Positions 54,747 to 63,631 of a stretch of 64,000 nucleotides of DNA are shown one piece after another; position 1 is the stretch's first letter; each line of letters opens with the position of its first letter. Both the position numbers and the translations under genes were made by a program. Under the pieces are notes generated by a model. It had not been told where the DNA came from and did not search any database. It saw nothing but the letters and a program-made list of their open reading frames with translations. Location of the stretch: contig JAWKHH010000003.1 of assembly GCA_041394945.1 (NCBI GenBank), positions 992,001 through 1,056,000 on the forward strand, read 5' to 3'. This DNA is from Bryobacteraceae bacterium. GTDB lineage: Bacteria > Acidobacteriota > Terriglobia > Bryobacterales > Bryobacteraceae.

Positions 54747-54778
54747 AGTACGTAAGGCTGTTCCGGCCTTGGTTTTGG

Positions 54779-56137
54779 TTACGCAGTGCGTTTGGCGGCG
54801 TGGCTTCGGGGTTTTGAACTGAGCGTTTCCACAACGGCGATGAGTTCGGCGGCGCGGGCGCCCCAGGACTCGCGCTCGGCCCATTCCATCCGCTGCTGGC
54901 GGGCGCGCGGGGAGTCCGTCGAGAGGGCGGTTTCGACGCGGTCGGCGAAGAGAGCGGGCGATTCGGCGAGGGTGAGCAGTTCGCCCATGCGTTGGGTTTC
55001 CGGAAGGGCGCGCGCGAGAACAGGGAGACCGGCGGCGAAGTATTCGAAGATTTTGATTGGGCTCGCGGCGCGCGTGAGCGGCAGATCGCGGAACGGTACG
55101 AGGCCGACATCGAAGTGGGCCATGTGCGCGGGAAGCTTCGAGTACGGGATCTCGCCGAGGAGTTCGACGTTGGGGAGCGCGGAAAGCGCGGCGACGCGCC
55201 GGTTGTCGACGCAGCCGATGAGGCGGAACCGGACGCGCGGATTTCGTTCGGCAGCGAGGCGGACGGCCTCGGCGTCGAACCAGTCCTCAATGGCGCCGAC
55301 GTAACCGGCGATGGGAGCGGGTCCGGAGGCGGGGCGGTTGGCGGCGGGCGCGAAATGGTCGAAGTCGGCGGCGTTGTGGATGATGGTGGACTTGGCGGCG
55401 GCGTCCGGGTGCCGGGTAACGGTGAGTTCGGCAAGGTAATCGGAAGAGAAGACGACGAAGTCGGCGGCGCGGAGCAGGCGGGCCTCGGCCTGGATGACGG
55501 ACTTGGCGGTGGTGTCGAAGCCGGGTAGAAAGTCGTGGCAGTCGTAAACGATGGGCCAGCCGAAACGGCGGCGGAGTTGCTCGGCGGCGTCGAGCCAAGT
55601 GGGGAGGCTGACGATCTGGACGACGCTGCGGCCGGCGAGGCTGCGGACGGTGGAGAGGTGTCCGGCAAGGAGCGCGGACTCATCCTCGGTGAGCAGGCGA
55701 TGGTGGAAGACGGGTTCGCGCGGGAGGCGGACGTGAAGTTCGAAGATGGAGTCGTCGATGCGGGAGGCTTTCGGACCGCGATCGAAACGGTAGAGAGTGG
55801 GGAACTGGCGGCCCAGATTGGGGTTGAGATAGAAGCAGCGATTGCCGCCGGCGGCGAGGGCGCGCGCCAGTTGCTGGCTGCGCTGGATGCGCGTGTGCCA
55901 GTCGATCATGGGAAGAAAGAGATACGTGGTGGAGCCGGCGCGGCGGGGGTCGAGGAAGCCGGTGGGTTCGAGGGGTTGGACCGGATTTTCCCAGCAGGCG
56001 CGGAAGGCGGCGGGGCGTCCGGTGGGAACAAGGGGAAAGTAAGCGCCGCGGAGATAGTAAGGGCGTAGGCGTTCTTTGAGGGACTCCCAGGCGGGAAGAC
56101 CGTGCCAGGACCGTGGGCCGGGTCCCGGGGGTTTCAT
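54779..56137 (-). CDS. Glycosyltransferase, GT4-like
   Basis: A 452-residue cytoplasmic GT-B glycosyltransferase. ATG at 56135-56137 is chosen for GGAG eight bases upstream. The N-terminal domain has MIDWHTRIQRSQQLARALAA; the interdomain region has IVYDCHDFLPGFDTTAKSVI and ADFVVFSSDYLAEL; the C-terminal domain has STIIHNAADFDHF, GYVGAIEDWFD, NVELLGEIPYSKLPAHMAHFDVGLVPF and the nucleotide-sugar signature PIKIFEYFAAGLPVLA. Acceptor and donor are unknown. It leads a three-gene leftward operon (32 and 12 bases between genes). Confidence 0.92.
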   Translation of the reverse strand: MKPPGPGPRSWHGLPAWESLKERLRPYYLRGAYFPLVPTGRPAAFRACWENPVQPLEPTGFLDPRRAGSTTYLFLPMIDWHTRIQRSQQLARALAAGGNRCFYLNPNLGRQFPTLYRFDRGPKASRIDDSIFELHVRLPREPVFHHRLLTEDESALLAGHLSTVRSLAGRSVVQIVSLPTWLDAAEQLRRRFGWPIVYDCHDFLPGFDTTAKSVIQAEARLLRAADFVVFSSDYLAELTVTRHPDAAAKSTIIHNAADFDHFAPAANRPASGPAPIAGYVGAIEDWFDAEAVRLAAERNPRVRFRLIGCVDNRRVAALSALPNVELLGEIPYSKLPAHMAHFDVGLVPFRDLPLTRAASPIKIFEYFAAGLPVLARALPETQRMGELLTLAESPALFADRVETALSTDSPRARQQRMEWAERESWGARAAELIAVVETLSSKPRSHAAKRTA

Positions 56138-56172
56138 GGGCGGTTCTCCAAGCAGATAATGGTACCTCACCG

Positions 56173-56349
56173 ATGACTAAGCGGTATGGCAACTTTCGCC
56201 AGGCAACTTTCGCCAGGCGGGAGAGGTGCAGCCGGCGCGCGATTCGGAGGCGAAACGGGAAGCGATCGGGCGGAGTTCGGAGTATTCGTTTCCCACTGCC
56301 GATATCGAGCAAATGCTGTGAGGAGATCGAGAGAGGCTCCCGCGGGTGA
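56173..56349 (+). pseudogene. Decayed antitoxin gene of a VapBC-like pair
   Basis: Removing one copy of a 14-bp tandem duplication (56188-56215) and one extra T at 56319 restores a single frame from ATG 56173 to TGA 56347-56349, about 53 residues: it begins MTKRYGNFRQAGEVQPARD and has RSSEYSFPTADIEQML followed by EEIERGSRG. The FPTADIEQML-EEIERG ending is typical of a family of small antitoxins paired with PIN toxins. Without these corrections the middle is nonsense. The stop overlaps the GTG of the following toxin remnant by four bases, the usual coupling in such operons. Confidence 0.7.
56188..56215 (+). repeat. 14-bp tandem duplication
   Basis: GGCAACTTTCGCCA occurs twice in direct tandem (56188-56201 and 56202-56215). 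Because 14 is not a multiple of three it shifts the antitoxin frame; it is likely a replication-slippage event. Confidence 0.9.
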
Positions 56350-56633
56350 TCCTCGTCAGCTCGAACATCCCGATGTAACTGGCCTCCGCTCCGTATTGGC
56401 CCAAGAGCGAAGCGCAGATCCTCCTCGAGCGCTTCGTGTCTTCGTCGCAGCGCCTGGTAGCGGACGCCGAAGTGCGACTGCGGGCGGTGGAGATCGCGTA
56501 GCACCGGGACTTGTTTTCCGCGCGGGACAGCCTTCATATCGCGGTGATGGAACGGCGCGGAGTCCGGTCGATTCCAACGTTCGACGCCGATTTCGATCGT
56601 TGGCCGGGGATAGGGCGCATCCACCAGATCTGA
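56346..56633 (+). pseudogene. Decayed VapC-like PIN-domain toxin gene
   Basis: One frame from GTG 56346 to TGA 56631-56633 reads as a PIN domain: VILVSSNIPMY, then APYWPKSEAQILLERFVSSS, VADAEV, and a convincing C-terminus SARDSLHIAVMERRGVRSIP, TFDADFDRWPGIGRIHQI. It contains two in-frame stops, TAA at 56376 and TAG at 56499. The first catalytic Asp (usually V-D-A-N) is replaced by Ser in VSSN. PIN toxins are Mg-dependent ribonucleases; this copy must be inactive. It follows the antitoxin remnant with a 4-base overlap. Confidence 0.75.
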
Positions 56634-56808
56634 GGAGCCCAGCGCCGGCAGTCGCCGGTAAGCAGGTTGAGCACGTTCGGGCCGGCGGAACCGGCCGTCC
56701 GCGCGGGACAAGACAAATTCTTTCGATCGGCTGCCTGTTCCCGGCGGGGAATCTCGCCAATACGGGTAGGAGATCCTCCCAACGAGGTTTTCCAGGAGCA
56801 CCAGCCAT

Positions 56809-59800
56809 ATGTACCTCGCCGGCCCTTTCGCACGACACGGTTTCAGGAGACACGGGCAAGACGAACTCGAGAGACGCCGCAACTCCATTCGAATCGCGAT
56901 GTTTCTCACGATGTGCGCCGTAGCGCCTCTCCACAGCCAAACCGTGGAATTCGGCGGCCATCCCGTGCCCTATCGAATTCAAGGCAGGAACGTCATTGTA
57001 CACGGCGACATCATCGCCGGCTCGGTGGACGAGATGGTCGGCGGAGGGAAGTCGAATCAGCGTCAATCCAGCCGGCAGCGTCAGGCCGGAGCGACCTTGG
57101 GAGCGCCCTGGCCGAAGGTGGGCAACATCGCGACCGTGCCCTACGCCGACAGATCCGGCGTGCCGGCCGTTGCCACGGCGATCGCGGCGTTCAACCGCCA
57201 GTTGGCCGGCGTGGCGCAATGGGTTGTGCGAACCACCGAGGCGGACTACGTCGACATCGTCGACGAGGGCGGCTGTAACTCCTTCGTTGGCCGCAGGGGC
57301 GGCGCCCAGACGTTCAGCGTGTTCGGCAGTTGCGGGGTGCAGGGCATTTTGCATGAGATGGGCCACACCATGGGGCTGCTCCACCAGATGCAGCAGCGTG
57401 ATCGTGACCGATTCCTGACCATGGATTTCGCCAATATCGCCAAAGAAATCCAGGATCAGTACGATATTTCCACGCAGGCGAACGACCAAGCCGTGGGCCC
57501 CTTCGTCTATCGCAGCGTGATGTACTACGCCCCGGGCGGGTCCAGCCGGACCGCCGGTTTGGTTTTCGATTCGAACCCACCGGGAATCATCCTTGACGCT
57601 CCGAGCGATGAGTACGGCGAGGGCGACGTGGAAGCGATCCGCCGGTTGGCCGGCGGCGCGGCAACCCAAGTTACGGTTTCTTCTCATCCGCCGGGTTTGC
57701 GGCTCCGGGTGGACGGGCAGGATGTTACCGCGCCGCAAACCTACAACTGGGGTCTCGGGACCAAGCACACAATCGAGGCTCCCGAAGCGGCGCAGAAACT
57801 GGGAGCCTCCATGCACGTGTTCGGTAACTGGAGCGATTTGGGCGCGCGGGCGCACGAGATCACTGTGACCCCGGGCACGGGCGGCTACACAGATCCGGCA
57901 TCGTCACCGGCGGTGACGCTCTATACGGCGAACTTCGTGCGGTATTCGAAGGTGGAGATCGTCAAGCTGGAGGGCACGAGATACGGCCCGGGCTCCGCCG
58001 GAGTGACATCGCCGGGAACCGACTTTCCCGGCGAAGGCACGCTCTATCGGGAGCGGAGCCTCGTGACGATCGCGGCCACTCCCGGCGCTGGAGGCGCCTT
58101 CTACTATTGGAACGGGGGCGGCTCGTACTACTTGCCTCCTCCCAACTATGAGAATCCGGCGACATTGAGCGCGAAGGGCCCGATCTTTCTGGAGGCGTTG
58201 ATCAGCCCCGATCCCGTCACCACAATCACGACGAATCCGCCCGGCCTGCGCGTCAAGGTGGGCGCCAGCACCAGGGTCGGGCCGACGTCCTATACCGACG
58301 GCGAGGATAACGGTTGGACGGCCGGCAGTACGCACGAGGTGTCGATCCCGGACGGCGCCCAAGTGCCGCGCGGAGTCAACACAGGCATGCGGCGTTTCTT
58401 GTTCGATAGCTGGAGCGATGGCGGCGCGGCGACGCACACGATCACGGCCGCCGACGCGGGTGTGAAGGTGGTGACGGCGAACTTCCGGACGGAGCACCGC
58501 TTGGCGGTGGCATCGCCTGGTTGCGGGGGAGGGGTGGCGATCACGCCGGCTTCGGACGACGGGTTCTACCGCGCCGGCACGGCGGTGACGGTGACCGCGG
58601 CGCCCGCGATGGGGTACTTCTTCACCGGTTGGACGGGCTGGCCGGAACTCGGCGCCAATGCCGCCGCGAGCGCCACCGTGCGCGACGAGCAGATCTTTAC
58701 GGCCACGTTCAACACAGTGGCACAGCCGCTGCGGATCCAATCGATCAGTCCCGCCAAGATGTCGGTGAGTCCGAACGGTGGCAGGCTGGTGCTGACCGGG
58801 ACCGGCTTCACGCCGCAATCCACCGCGCTGTTCGCCAAGGACGCCACGCCCACGTTCCAGACGGTGCGCTTCATCAGCGACGCCCAGCTTGAAGTAACAC
58901 TGACCGGGGACGATCTCGCCGAGCCGGGGCAGCGGACAATCCGGGTCCGAAACGAGAGCTGCGCGACGGAATCGAACGTGTTCTTCTTCCAAGTGGAGCG
59001 CGGCACGACACCGGGTACGGCGACGTTCGTGAGAAGCGATACGACGTCGTCGGGTACCTGGAAAGGCGTCTACGGGGCCGACGGCTACTACGTGATCGGC
59101 GAACCCGCCAAACTGCCGGCCTACGTGACGGTAACGCCGAGCGCCAACGCAGCCATCACCTGGGTTGCTTCGACCTCCGAGGCGCGGGCGACGCAGAAGC
59201 CGGACGCCAATGACCGCATCGCCGCGTGCTGGTACTCCGGGACCACGTTCAACATCGATTTCGATTTCAAGGGCGCCAATTCGCACCAGGTCGCGCTCTA
59301 CCTGCTCGATTGGGACGGGGGCGGCCAGCGCGCGCAGAAGATCGATATCGTCGATGCGGCCGGCACGGTGCTCGACACGCGCATGGCCACCGGTTACACC
59401 AACGGCCACTACCTGGTTTGGAATCTGTCGGGGCGCGTGACTGCCCGGATCACCAACTCCGGGGTGTCGAACGCGGTAGTGTCGGGCATCTTCTTCGGCG
59501 CAGGGGGAGCGGCGCCTCCGACGGCGAAGCCATCGCGGCTGGGTCCGGGCGGCGTGCTGACGCCGGGTCAGTCACTGGAGTCGCCAAACGGTGACTACCG
59601 GCTTACGTATCAGGGCGATGGAAACCTGGTGCTTTATCGAGTGGAGGGCGCCATACCGCGCTGGGCATCGGGTACGTTCACGCCCGGCCCCGGCAGCGTC
59701 GTGATGCAGACCGACGGCAACCTGGTGATCTATGGGCCAAACGGCGCGCAGTGGGCTTCCGGAACCAACCATGCGGCGAACATGAATGCGGAATTTGTAT

Positions 59801-60246
59801 TGAAGGACGACGGCGTGATGGCGATCGTCGACACCGGCAGGAACGAAGTATGGAAATCCACGACGATCGCAATTCCACCCACGGGCGCGACGAGGGACCG
59901 GCTCAATCCCGACGAAGCCTTGATGCCGGGCGAGTCGTTGTACTCGCCAAGCCGGGCGTTCCGGCTGATCTATCAGATCGACGGGAACCTGGTGATCTAC
60001 TACGTCGCCGATGGCGCGGTCCTGCCGGTCTGGACTTCGCGGACCTTCAACCGCCCGGCTGGAAGGGTCATTATGCAGCGTGACGGCAATTTCGTGATCT
60101 ACCCATCGACCGGGGCCGCCCACTGGGCCACAGGCACGAACAGCATGGAGAATCAGGGCAGCGTGTTGGTGATGCAGGATGACAACAACCTGGTCATCTA
60201 CAACCAGGCTGGGAAGCCGACTTGGGCGTCCCGGGACCACCCGTAG
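56809..60246 (+). CDS. Secreted astacin-like metalloprotease with TIG and tandem B-lectin domains
   Basis: Up to 1145 residues. ATG at 56809 has AGGAG ten bases upstream; a signal-like segment follows RRR (IRIAMFLTMCAVAPLHSQ), so an internal start at 56899 is possible. The M12A catalytic domain (about 100-275) has HEMGHTMGLLH (zinc ligands His182, His186, His192; Glu183) and the Met-turn SVMYY (Met238, Tyr240). The middle contains repeat domains with F-x-x-WSDGG and FTGWTGWPELG patterns, then an IPT/TIG domain (about 640-740). The C-terminus has two bulb-type lectin domains (about 910-1025 and 1035-1145) with QGDGNLVLY, QTDGNLVIY and QRDGNFVIY sugar-site motifs. It probably digests glycoproteins or attaches to mannosylated surfaces. 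Confidence 0.9.
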   Translation: MYLAGPFARHGFRRHGQDELERRRNSIRIAMFLTMCAVAPLHSQTVEFGGHPVPYRIQGRNVIVHGDIIAGSVDEMVGGGKSNQRQSSRQRQAGATLGAPWPKVGNIATVPYADRSGVPAVATAIAAFNRQLAGVAQWVVRTTEADYVDIVDEGGCNSFVGRRGGAQTFSVFGSCGVQGILHEMGHTMGLLHQMQQRDRDRFLTMDFANIAKEIQDQYDISTQANDQAVGPFVYRSVMYYAPGGSSRTAGLVFDSNPPGIILDAPSDEYGEGDVEAIRRLAGGAATQVTVSSHPPGLRLRVDGQDVTAPQTYNWGLGTKHTIEAPEAAQKLGASMHVFGNWSDLGARAHEITVTPGTGGYTDPASSPAVTLYTANFVRYSKVEIVKLEGTRYGPGSAGVTSPGTDFPGEGTLYRERSLVTIAATPGAGGAFYYWNGGGSYYLPPPNYENPATLSAKGPIFLEALISPDPVTTITTNPPGLRVKVGASTRVGPTSYTDGEDNGWTAGSTHEVSIPDGAQVPRGVNTGMRRFLFDSWSDGGAATHTITAADAGVKVVTANFRTEHRLAVASPGCGGGVAITPASDDGFYRAGTAVTVTAAPAMGYFFTGWTGWPELGANAAASATVRDEQIFTATFNTVAQPLRIQSISPAKMSVSPNGGRLVLTGTGFTPQSTALFAKDATPTFQTVRFISDAQLEVTLTGDDLAEPGQRTIRVRNESCATESNVFFFQVERGTTPGTATFVRSDTTSSGTWKGVYGADGYYVIGEPAKLPAYVTVTPSANAAITWVASTSEARATQKPDANDRIAACWYSGTTFNIDFDFKGANSHQVALYLLDWDGGGQRAQKIDIVDAAGTVLDTRMATGYTNGHYLVWNLSGRVTARITNSGVSNAVVSGIFFGAGGAAPPTAKPSRLGPGGVLTPGQSLESPNGDYRLTYQGDGNLVLYRVEGAIPRWASGTFTPGPGSVVMQTDGNLVIYGPNGAQWASGTNHAANMNAEFVLKDDGVMAIVDTGRNEVWKSTTIAIPPTGATRDRLNPDEALMPGESLYSPSRAFRLIYQIDGNLVIYYVADGAVLPVWTSRTFNRPAGRVIMQRDGNFVIYPSTGAAHWATGTNSMENQGSVLVMQDDNNLVIYNQAGKPTWASRDHP

Positions 60247-60263
60247 CCGGAGGACGAGCGCAA

Positions 60264-60292
60264 AGGCCCGTGGCGCCGGCGGCCGCGGGCCT
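60264..60292. terminator. Hairpin between two convergent genes
   Basis: AGGCCCG (60264-60270) pairs with CGGGCCT (60286-60292) and the intervening GC-rich bases can fold further. It lies between the astacin gene stop (60246) and the PQQ dehydrogenase stop (60314). T tracts are short, so it is only a candidate bidirectional terminator. Confidence 0.45.
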
Positions 60293-60313
60293 CCGCGTGT
60301 TTCATGGATCCGC

Positions 60314-62626
60314 TCAGCGAAGCGCGAAGGCCAGCACACTGCCGCCCGACGCAATGGCGACGTACTGCTTTCCACCTGCCATGTAAGTCATCGGCGACGC
60401 CTTCCACTGTTGGCCGGTATCGAAGTGCCAGAGCGTCTTGCCGGTAACAGCGTCGATGGCGGCGAACGATCCGCCGGTTTCGCCGTAGAAGACGACGCCG
60501 CCGGCGGTGGAGAGCACACCCGAGTAGTTCGCTTCGGGCGGGCCTACTTGCGGAATCTCCCAGGCGATCTTGCCGGTTTCGAACTCGATCGCTCGGAAGT
60601 ATTTCGCCGGCGGGTTCTCGGGATCCCGCAGCGGAATGTACCCGCCGAAGCCGGCCTTGCGGTAAAGGTTGCAGTCCTCCACGGCCATTACGTAGAAGAG
60701 ACGCGTCACCGGATTGAAGGCCGTGGAGTACCAGTTGGTGGCTCCGCGAACGGCCGGGCAGGTCTTCGTTCCGGCGGCGGTTGGTTCGTTGCCCGGGAGC
60801 AGTTGGGGGCGGCCGTCGGCGCCGATGCCGCTGGCCCATGTGATGTTCTTCACGAACGGTTCGCCGAGCAGGAACTCGCCCGTCAGGCGATCGAGCACGT
60901 AGTAGTAGCCGTTGCGGTTGGCTTGGAGGAGCAGCTTTCGGTCGCGGCCGCGGAACTGGGTGTCGACGAGCACGAGCGGCTCGGTGGCGTCCCAATCGTG
61001 AAGATCGTGCGGGGTGAACTGAAAGTGCCAGCGGAGCTTGCCGGTTTTGGGTTCAAGCGCCACCACGCAGTTTGTGTATAGGTTGTCGCCCTTGCGCTCG
61101 TCGCCGTCGGTATCGGGGAAGGGGTTGCCGGTGGGCCAGTAGAGGAGACCGGACTCGGGATCGTAGGAGCCGGTGAGCCAGGTTGCGCCACCGCCGGTAT
61201 CGATCGCCTTGCCTTGCCATGTTTCGGCCGCTGGTTCGCCGCGCTTCGGGATGGTGTGGAAGCGCCAGACCTCTTCGCCGGTGGCGGCGCGATACGCGGC
61301 AAGAAAGCCGAGCAGCGGTCCGTCTCCGCCCGCCATGCCTGCGATGACGAGGTCCTCGACGACGAGCGGCGCCGCGGTGGCGCCGTATTTGCCGGGCGTT
61401 TGGGGCATCGCCTGTTCCCAGAGCAGTGCGCCGGTGAGGCGATGCAGCGCGATCAGGTGCGCGTTGTCGGTGGTGAAGAAGACACGGTCGCCGAGGAGGG
61501 CCGCGCCGCGAGTGGCGCCCTTGGCGGCGTCGCCCGCGATGGTGTTGGCCGGGCTGCGCGGGCGCGTGTAGCACCATATCTCGCGCCCCGTGCGGGCGGA
61601 GATCGCGCAGACCTGGTTCGGCCCGGTGACATACATCACGCCGTCTTGCACAAGCGGCGTCATCTCGAGGCCGTTGTACGGGATCGAGTAGCTCCAGGCC
61701 AGTTGCAGCCGGCCCGCGTTGGCGTTGGTGATCTGCGTAAGTGCGCTGTGGCGGTTGGCGCTCGGCAGGCCATGATATCCCGGCCACTCGCCCTGCTCCG
61801 GACGCTGAATCGCCTGCTTTGCGGCAGGTGCCGGCGCCGCCACTTCGCCGGTGAGCGGGCCGGGCTTCACGCCGTCCAGCCGCGAGAGATAGGCGATCAG
61901 GTCACGGCGCTCGGCCGGCGTTGCGTCCCGCAGCGCGGGCATATAGGATTCCTTCTCGATCTCGAGCGAGGTGTAGTCGGGATCGGTGAGCGAATGCAGG
62001 CGGCCGTCGAATGTCTGAAGCACGAAGTCGTGCCTGCCCTCGGAGCGCAGGAAGCCGCGGAGATCGTCGTCGTCGCGAATGCCGACCTTGGCGACGCGCC
62101 ACGGAAGCTGGGGGCAGAAGGCCCAGCCCGGACACGATGCCGTGGAGCGGGAGCCGGCCGTGGCGGTAGGGTTGTCGAGCACGGCTTCGATCTCGCGGAC
62201 GGTGAGCGCCCGCCCGGCGGCGGACAGATCCGGACCGTTGGCTCCGCCGCGTCCTCGCACCATGTGGCAGGTGGAACACTGGCCTTTGGCGAAGAAGAAT
62301 CGCTCACCGGCGGCGGGGTCGCCTTCGGGCGGCGCTTCGGCGGCGGACACATTGAAGGCGCGCACGTATCGCGTGAGCGGATCGAGTTGATCGTCGGGCA
62401 GGGCAAACCCGGGCATGCCGCCGCTGGTGCCGTTTCGGATGAGGTTGCGGATCTGCTGAAAAGAGCGGCCGCGGAGCGAACGGCTGGCGGCGAGAGCAGG
62501 TCCGCGATCCGTGCCGGCGCCGCCTTCGCCGTGGCATCCGGCGCACAGCATGTTGTAGGTAGGGGGCGCTTCCGGGGCTTGGGCGAGAGCGATGGAGGCA
62601 GCGGCGAGAACGGCGAATGGGCGCAC
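60314..62626 (-). CDS. Cytochrome c / PQQ-dependent alcohol-type dehydrogenase
   Basis: A 770-residue periplasmic quinohaemoprotein. Signal peptide RPFAVLAAASIALAQA. Two N-terminal cytochrome c domains: CAGCH (28-32) with MPGF as likely axial Met, and CSTCH (117-121). A segment with DGRLHSLTDPDY links to the PQQ propeller (about 280-770), which has family landmarks GGGATWLTGSYDPESGLLYW, PTGNPFPDTDGDERKGDNLY and TPHDLHDWDATEPLVLVD. It should oxidise an alcohol or aldose and pass electrons to its haems. Unlike most quinohaemoproteins the haem domains are N-terminal and double. No adjacent Cys-Cys pair is visible in the propeller. Substrate unknown. Confidence 0.92.
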   Translation of the reverse strand: MRPFAVLAAASIALAQAPEAPPTYNMLCAGCHGEGGAGTDRGPALAASRSLRGRSFQQIRNLIRNGTSGGMPGFALPDDQLDPLTRYVRAFNVSAAEAPPEGDPAAGERFFFAKGQCSTCHMVRGRGGANGPDLSAAGRALTVREIEAVLDNPTATAGSRSTASCPGWAFCPQLPWRVAKVGIRDDDDLRGFLRSEGRHDFVLQTFDGRLHSLTDPDYTSLEIEKESYMPALRDATPAERRDLIAYLSRLDGVKPGPLTGEVAAPAPAAKQAIQRPEQGEWPGYHGLPSANRHSALTQITNANAGRLQLAWSYSIPYNGLEMTPLVQDGVMYVTGPNQVCAISARTGREIWCYTRPRSPANTIAGDAAKGATRGAALLGDRVFFTTDNAHLIALHRLTGALLWEQAMPQTPGKYGATAAPLVVEDLVIAGMAGGDGPLLGFLAAYRAATGEEVWRFHTIPKRGEPAAETWQGKAIDTGGGATWLTGSYDPESGLLYWPTGNPFPDTDGDERKGDNLYTNCVVALEPKTGKLRWHFQFTPHDLHDWDATEPLVLVDTQFRGRDRKLLLQANRNGYYYVLDRLTGEFLLGEPFVKNITWASGIGADGRPQLLPGNEPTAAGTKTCPAVRGATNWYSTAFNPVTRLFYVMAVEDCNLYRKAGFGGYIPLRDPENPPAKYFRAIEFETGKIAWEIPQVGPPEANYSGVLSTAGGVVFYGETGGSFAAIDAVTGKTLWHFDTGQQWKASPMTYMAGGKQYVAIASGGSVLAFALR

Positions 62627-62641
62627 TAGCCCACGATTTTA

Positions 62642-63631
62642 CTATCCGCCGATCGAATACATCGGCCTCGGCGGCGCGACGAACTGCGTGGAGTTGATCT
62701 CGTGGCCGATCCATTTCCGTTCGACCGCGCCGCGGATGATGGCGGCGATGGCGTCGTCGGAAGAACCGTCGCGGAGCGCGGTCTTCACGTCGGTCTCCTC
62801 GATCGCGAAGAGGCAGTAGCGGACCTTGCCGTCGGCGGTGAGGCGAAGCCGGTTGCAGTTGAGGCAGAACGGCTTGGTTACCGACGCGATGAAGCCCACC
62901 GACCCGATGCCGTCGGCGAAGCGGAACTCGGTGGCCGGGGCGCGCGGGTCGGCGTCCGGAAGCGGCTCGAGGGGACCGATCTCGCTCGTGAGCATGGCGA
63001 GCATTCGGTCCATGGTGAGCACCTTGTCGCGGAGCCAGAGGCCTTGCGCGTCGAGCGGCATGAACTCGATGTAGCGGATCTCGATGCCGCGTTCGCGGCC
63101 GAAGCGGGCGAGCGGAACGATATCGGGCTCGACGAGATCCGCCACCGCCACGGCGTTGATCTTAATCGGGTGGTAGCCGAGCGCGAGGCAGGCGTCGATG
63201 CCGGCCAGGACGCGATCGAAGTCGTCACGGCGGGTGATCTGGCGGAAGCGCGCGGCGTCGAGCGTGTCGAGGTGGATGTTTACGCGGCGAAGGCCGGCGT
63301 CGCGCAGGGCCCGGGCGTGGTCGCCGAGCAGCACGCCGTTCGTGGTCAGCGAGAGATCCTCGATACCCGGAATCGCCGCCAGGCGTTCGACGAGGAACGG
63401 GAGGTTCTTGCGGATGAGCGGCTCGCCGCCGGTGATGCGGATCTTGCGAACGCCGAGCGAGGCCGCCACTCGGGCGAAGCGTTCGATCTCTTCGAGATCG
63501 AGGATCTCGGAGCGCGGCACGAACGCGACGTCCGCCTCCGGCATGCAGTAGAAGCAGCGGATATTGCAGCGATCAGTGACACTGATACGGAGGTTGTCGT
63601 GGAGACGTCCGTAGGTGTCGATGAGAGGCAC
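62642..63631 (-). CDS. moaA: GTP 3',8-cyclase (molybdenum cofactor biosynthesis)
   Basis: A 329-residue radical-SAM enzyme catalysing the first step of molybdopterin synthesis from GTP. The SAM cluster motif is CNIRCFYC (Cys22, 26, 29) in SVTDRCNIRCFYCMPE; GGEPL follows. The C-terminal second cluster is FCLNCNRLRLTADGKVRYC, and the chain ends IGG, with the terminal Gly pair needed in MoaA. GTG at 63631 is chosen: it overlaps the nadA stop by one base (TAGTG) and yields the normal N-terminus PLIDTYGRLHDNLRIS. Translationally coupled to nadA. Confidence 0.96.
   Translation of the reverse strand: MPLIDTYGRLHDNLRISVTDRCNIRCFYCMPEADVAFVPRSEILDLEEIERFARVAASLGVRKIRITGGEPLIRKNLPFLVERLAAIPGIEDLSLTTNGVLLGDHARALRDAGLRRVNIHLDTLDAARFRQITRRDDFDRVLAGIDACLALGYHPIKINAVAVADLVEPDIVPLARFGRERGIEIRYIEFMPLDAQGLWLRDKVLTMDRMLAMLTSEIGPLEPLPDADPRAPATEFRFADGIGSVGFIASVTKPFCLNCNRLRLTADGKVRYCLFAIEETDVKTALRDGSSDDAIAAIIRGAVERKWIGHEINSTQFVAPPRPMYSIGG

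Noticed and set aside
52131..54755. An 874-codon open frame on the plus strand
   Set aside because: Antisense to two PQQ-like propeller genes with clear repeats, signal peptides and operon spacing; long antisense frames are expected in GC-rich DNA.
56186..56923. A 245-codon open frame across the toxin-antitoxin remnants
   Set aside because: Its translation is Arg/Gly-rich without pattern, whereas the other frames give recognisable antitoxin and PIN-domain sequence.
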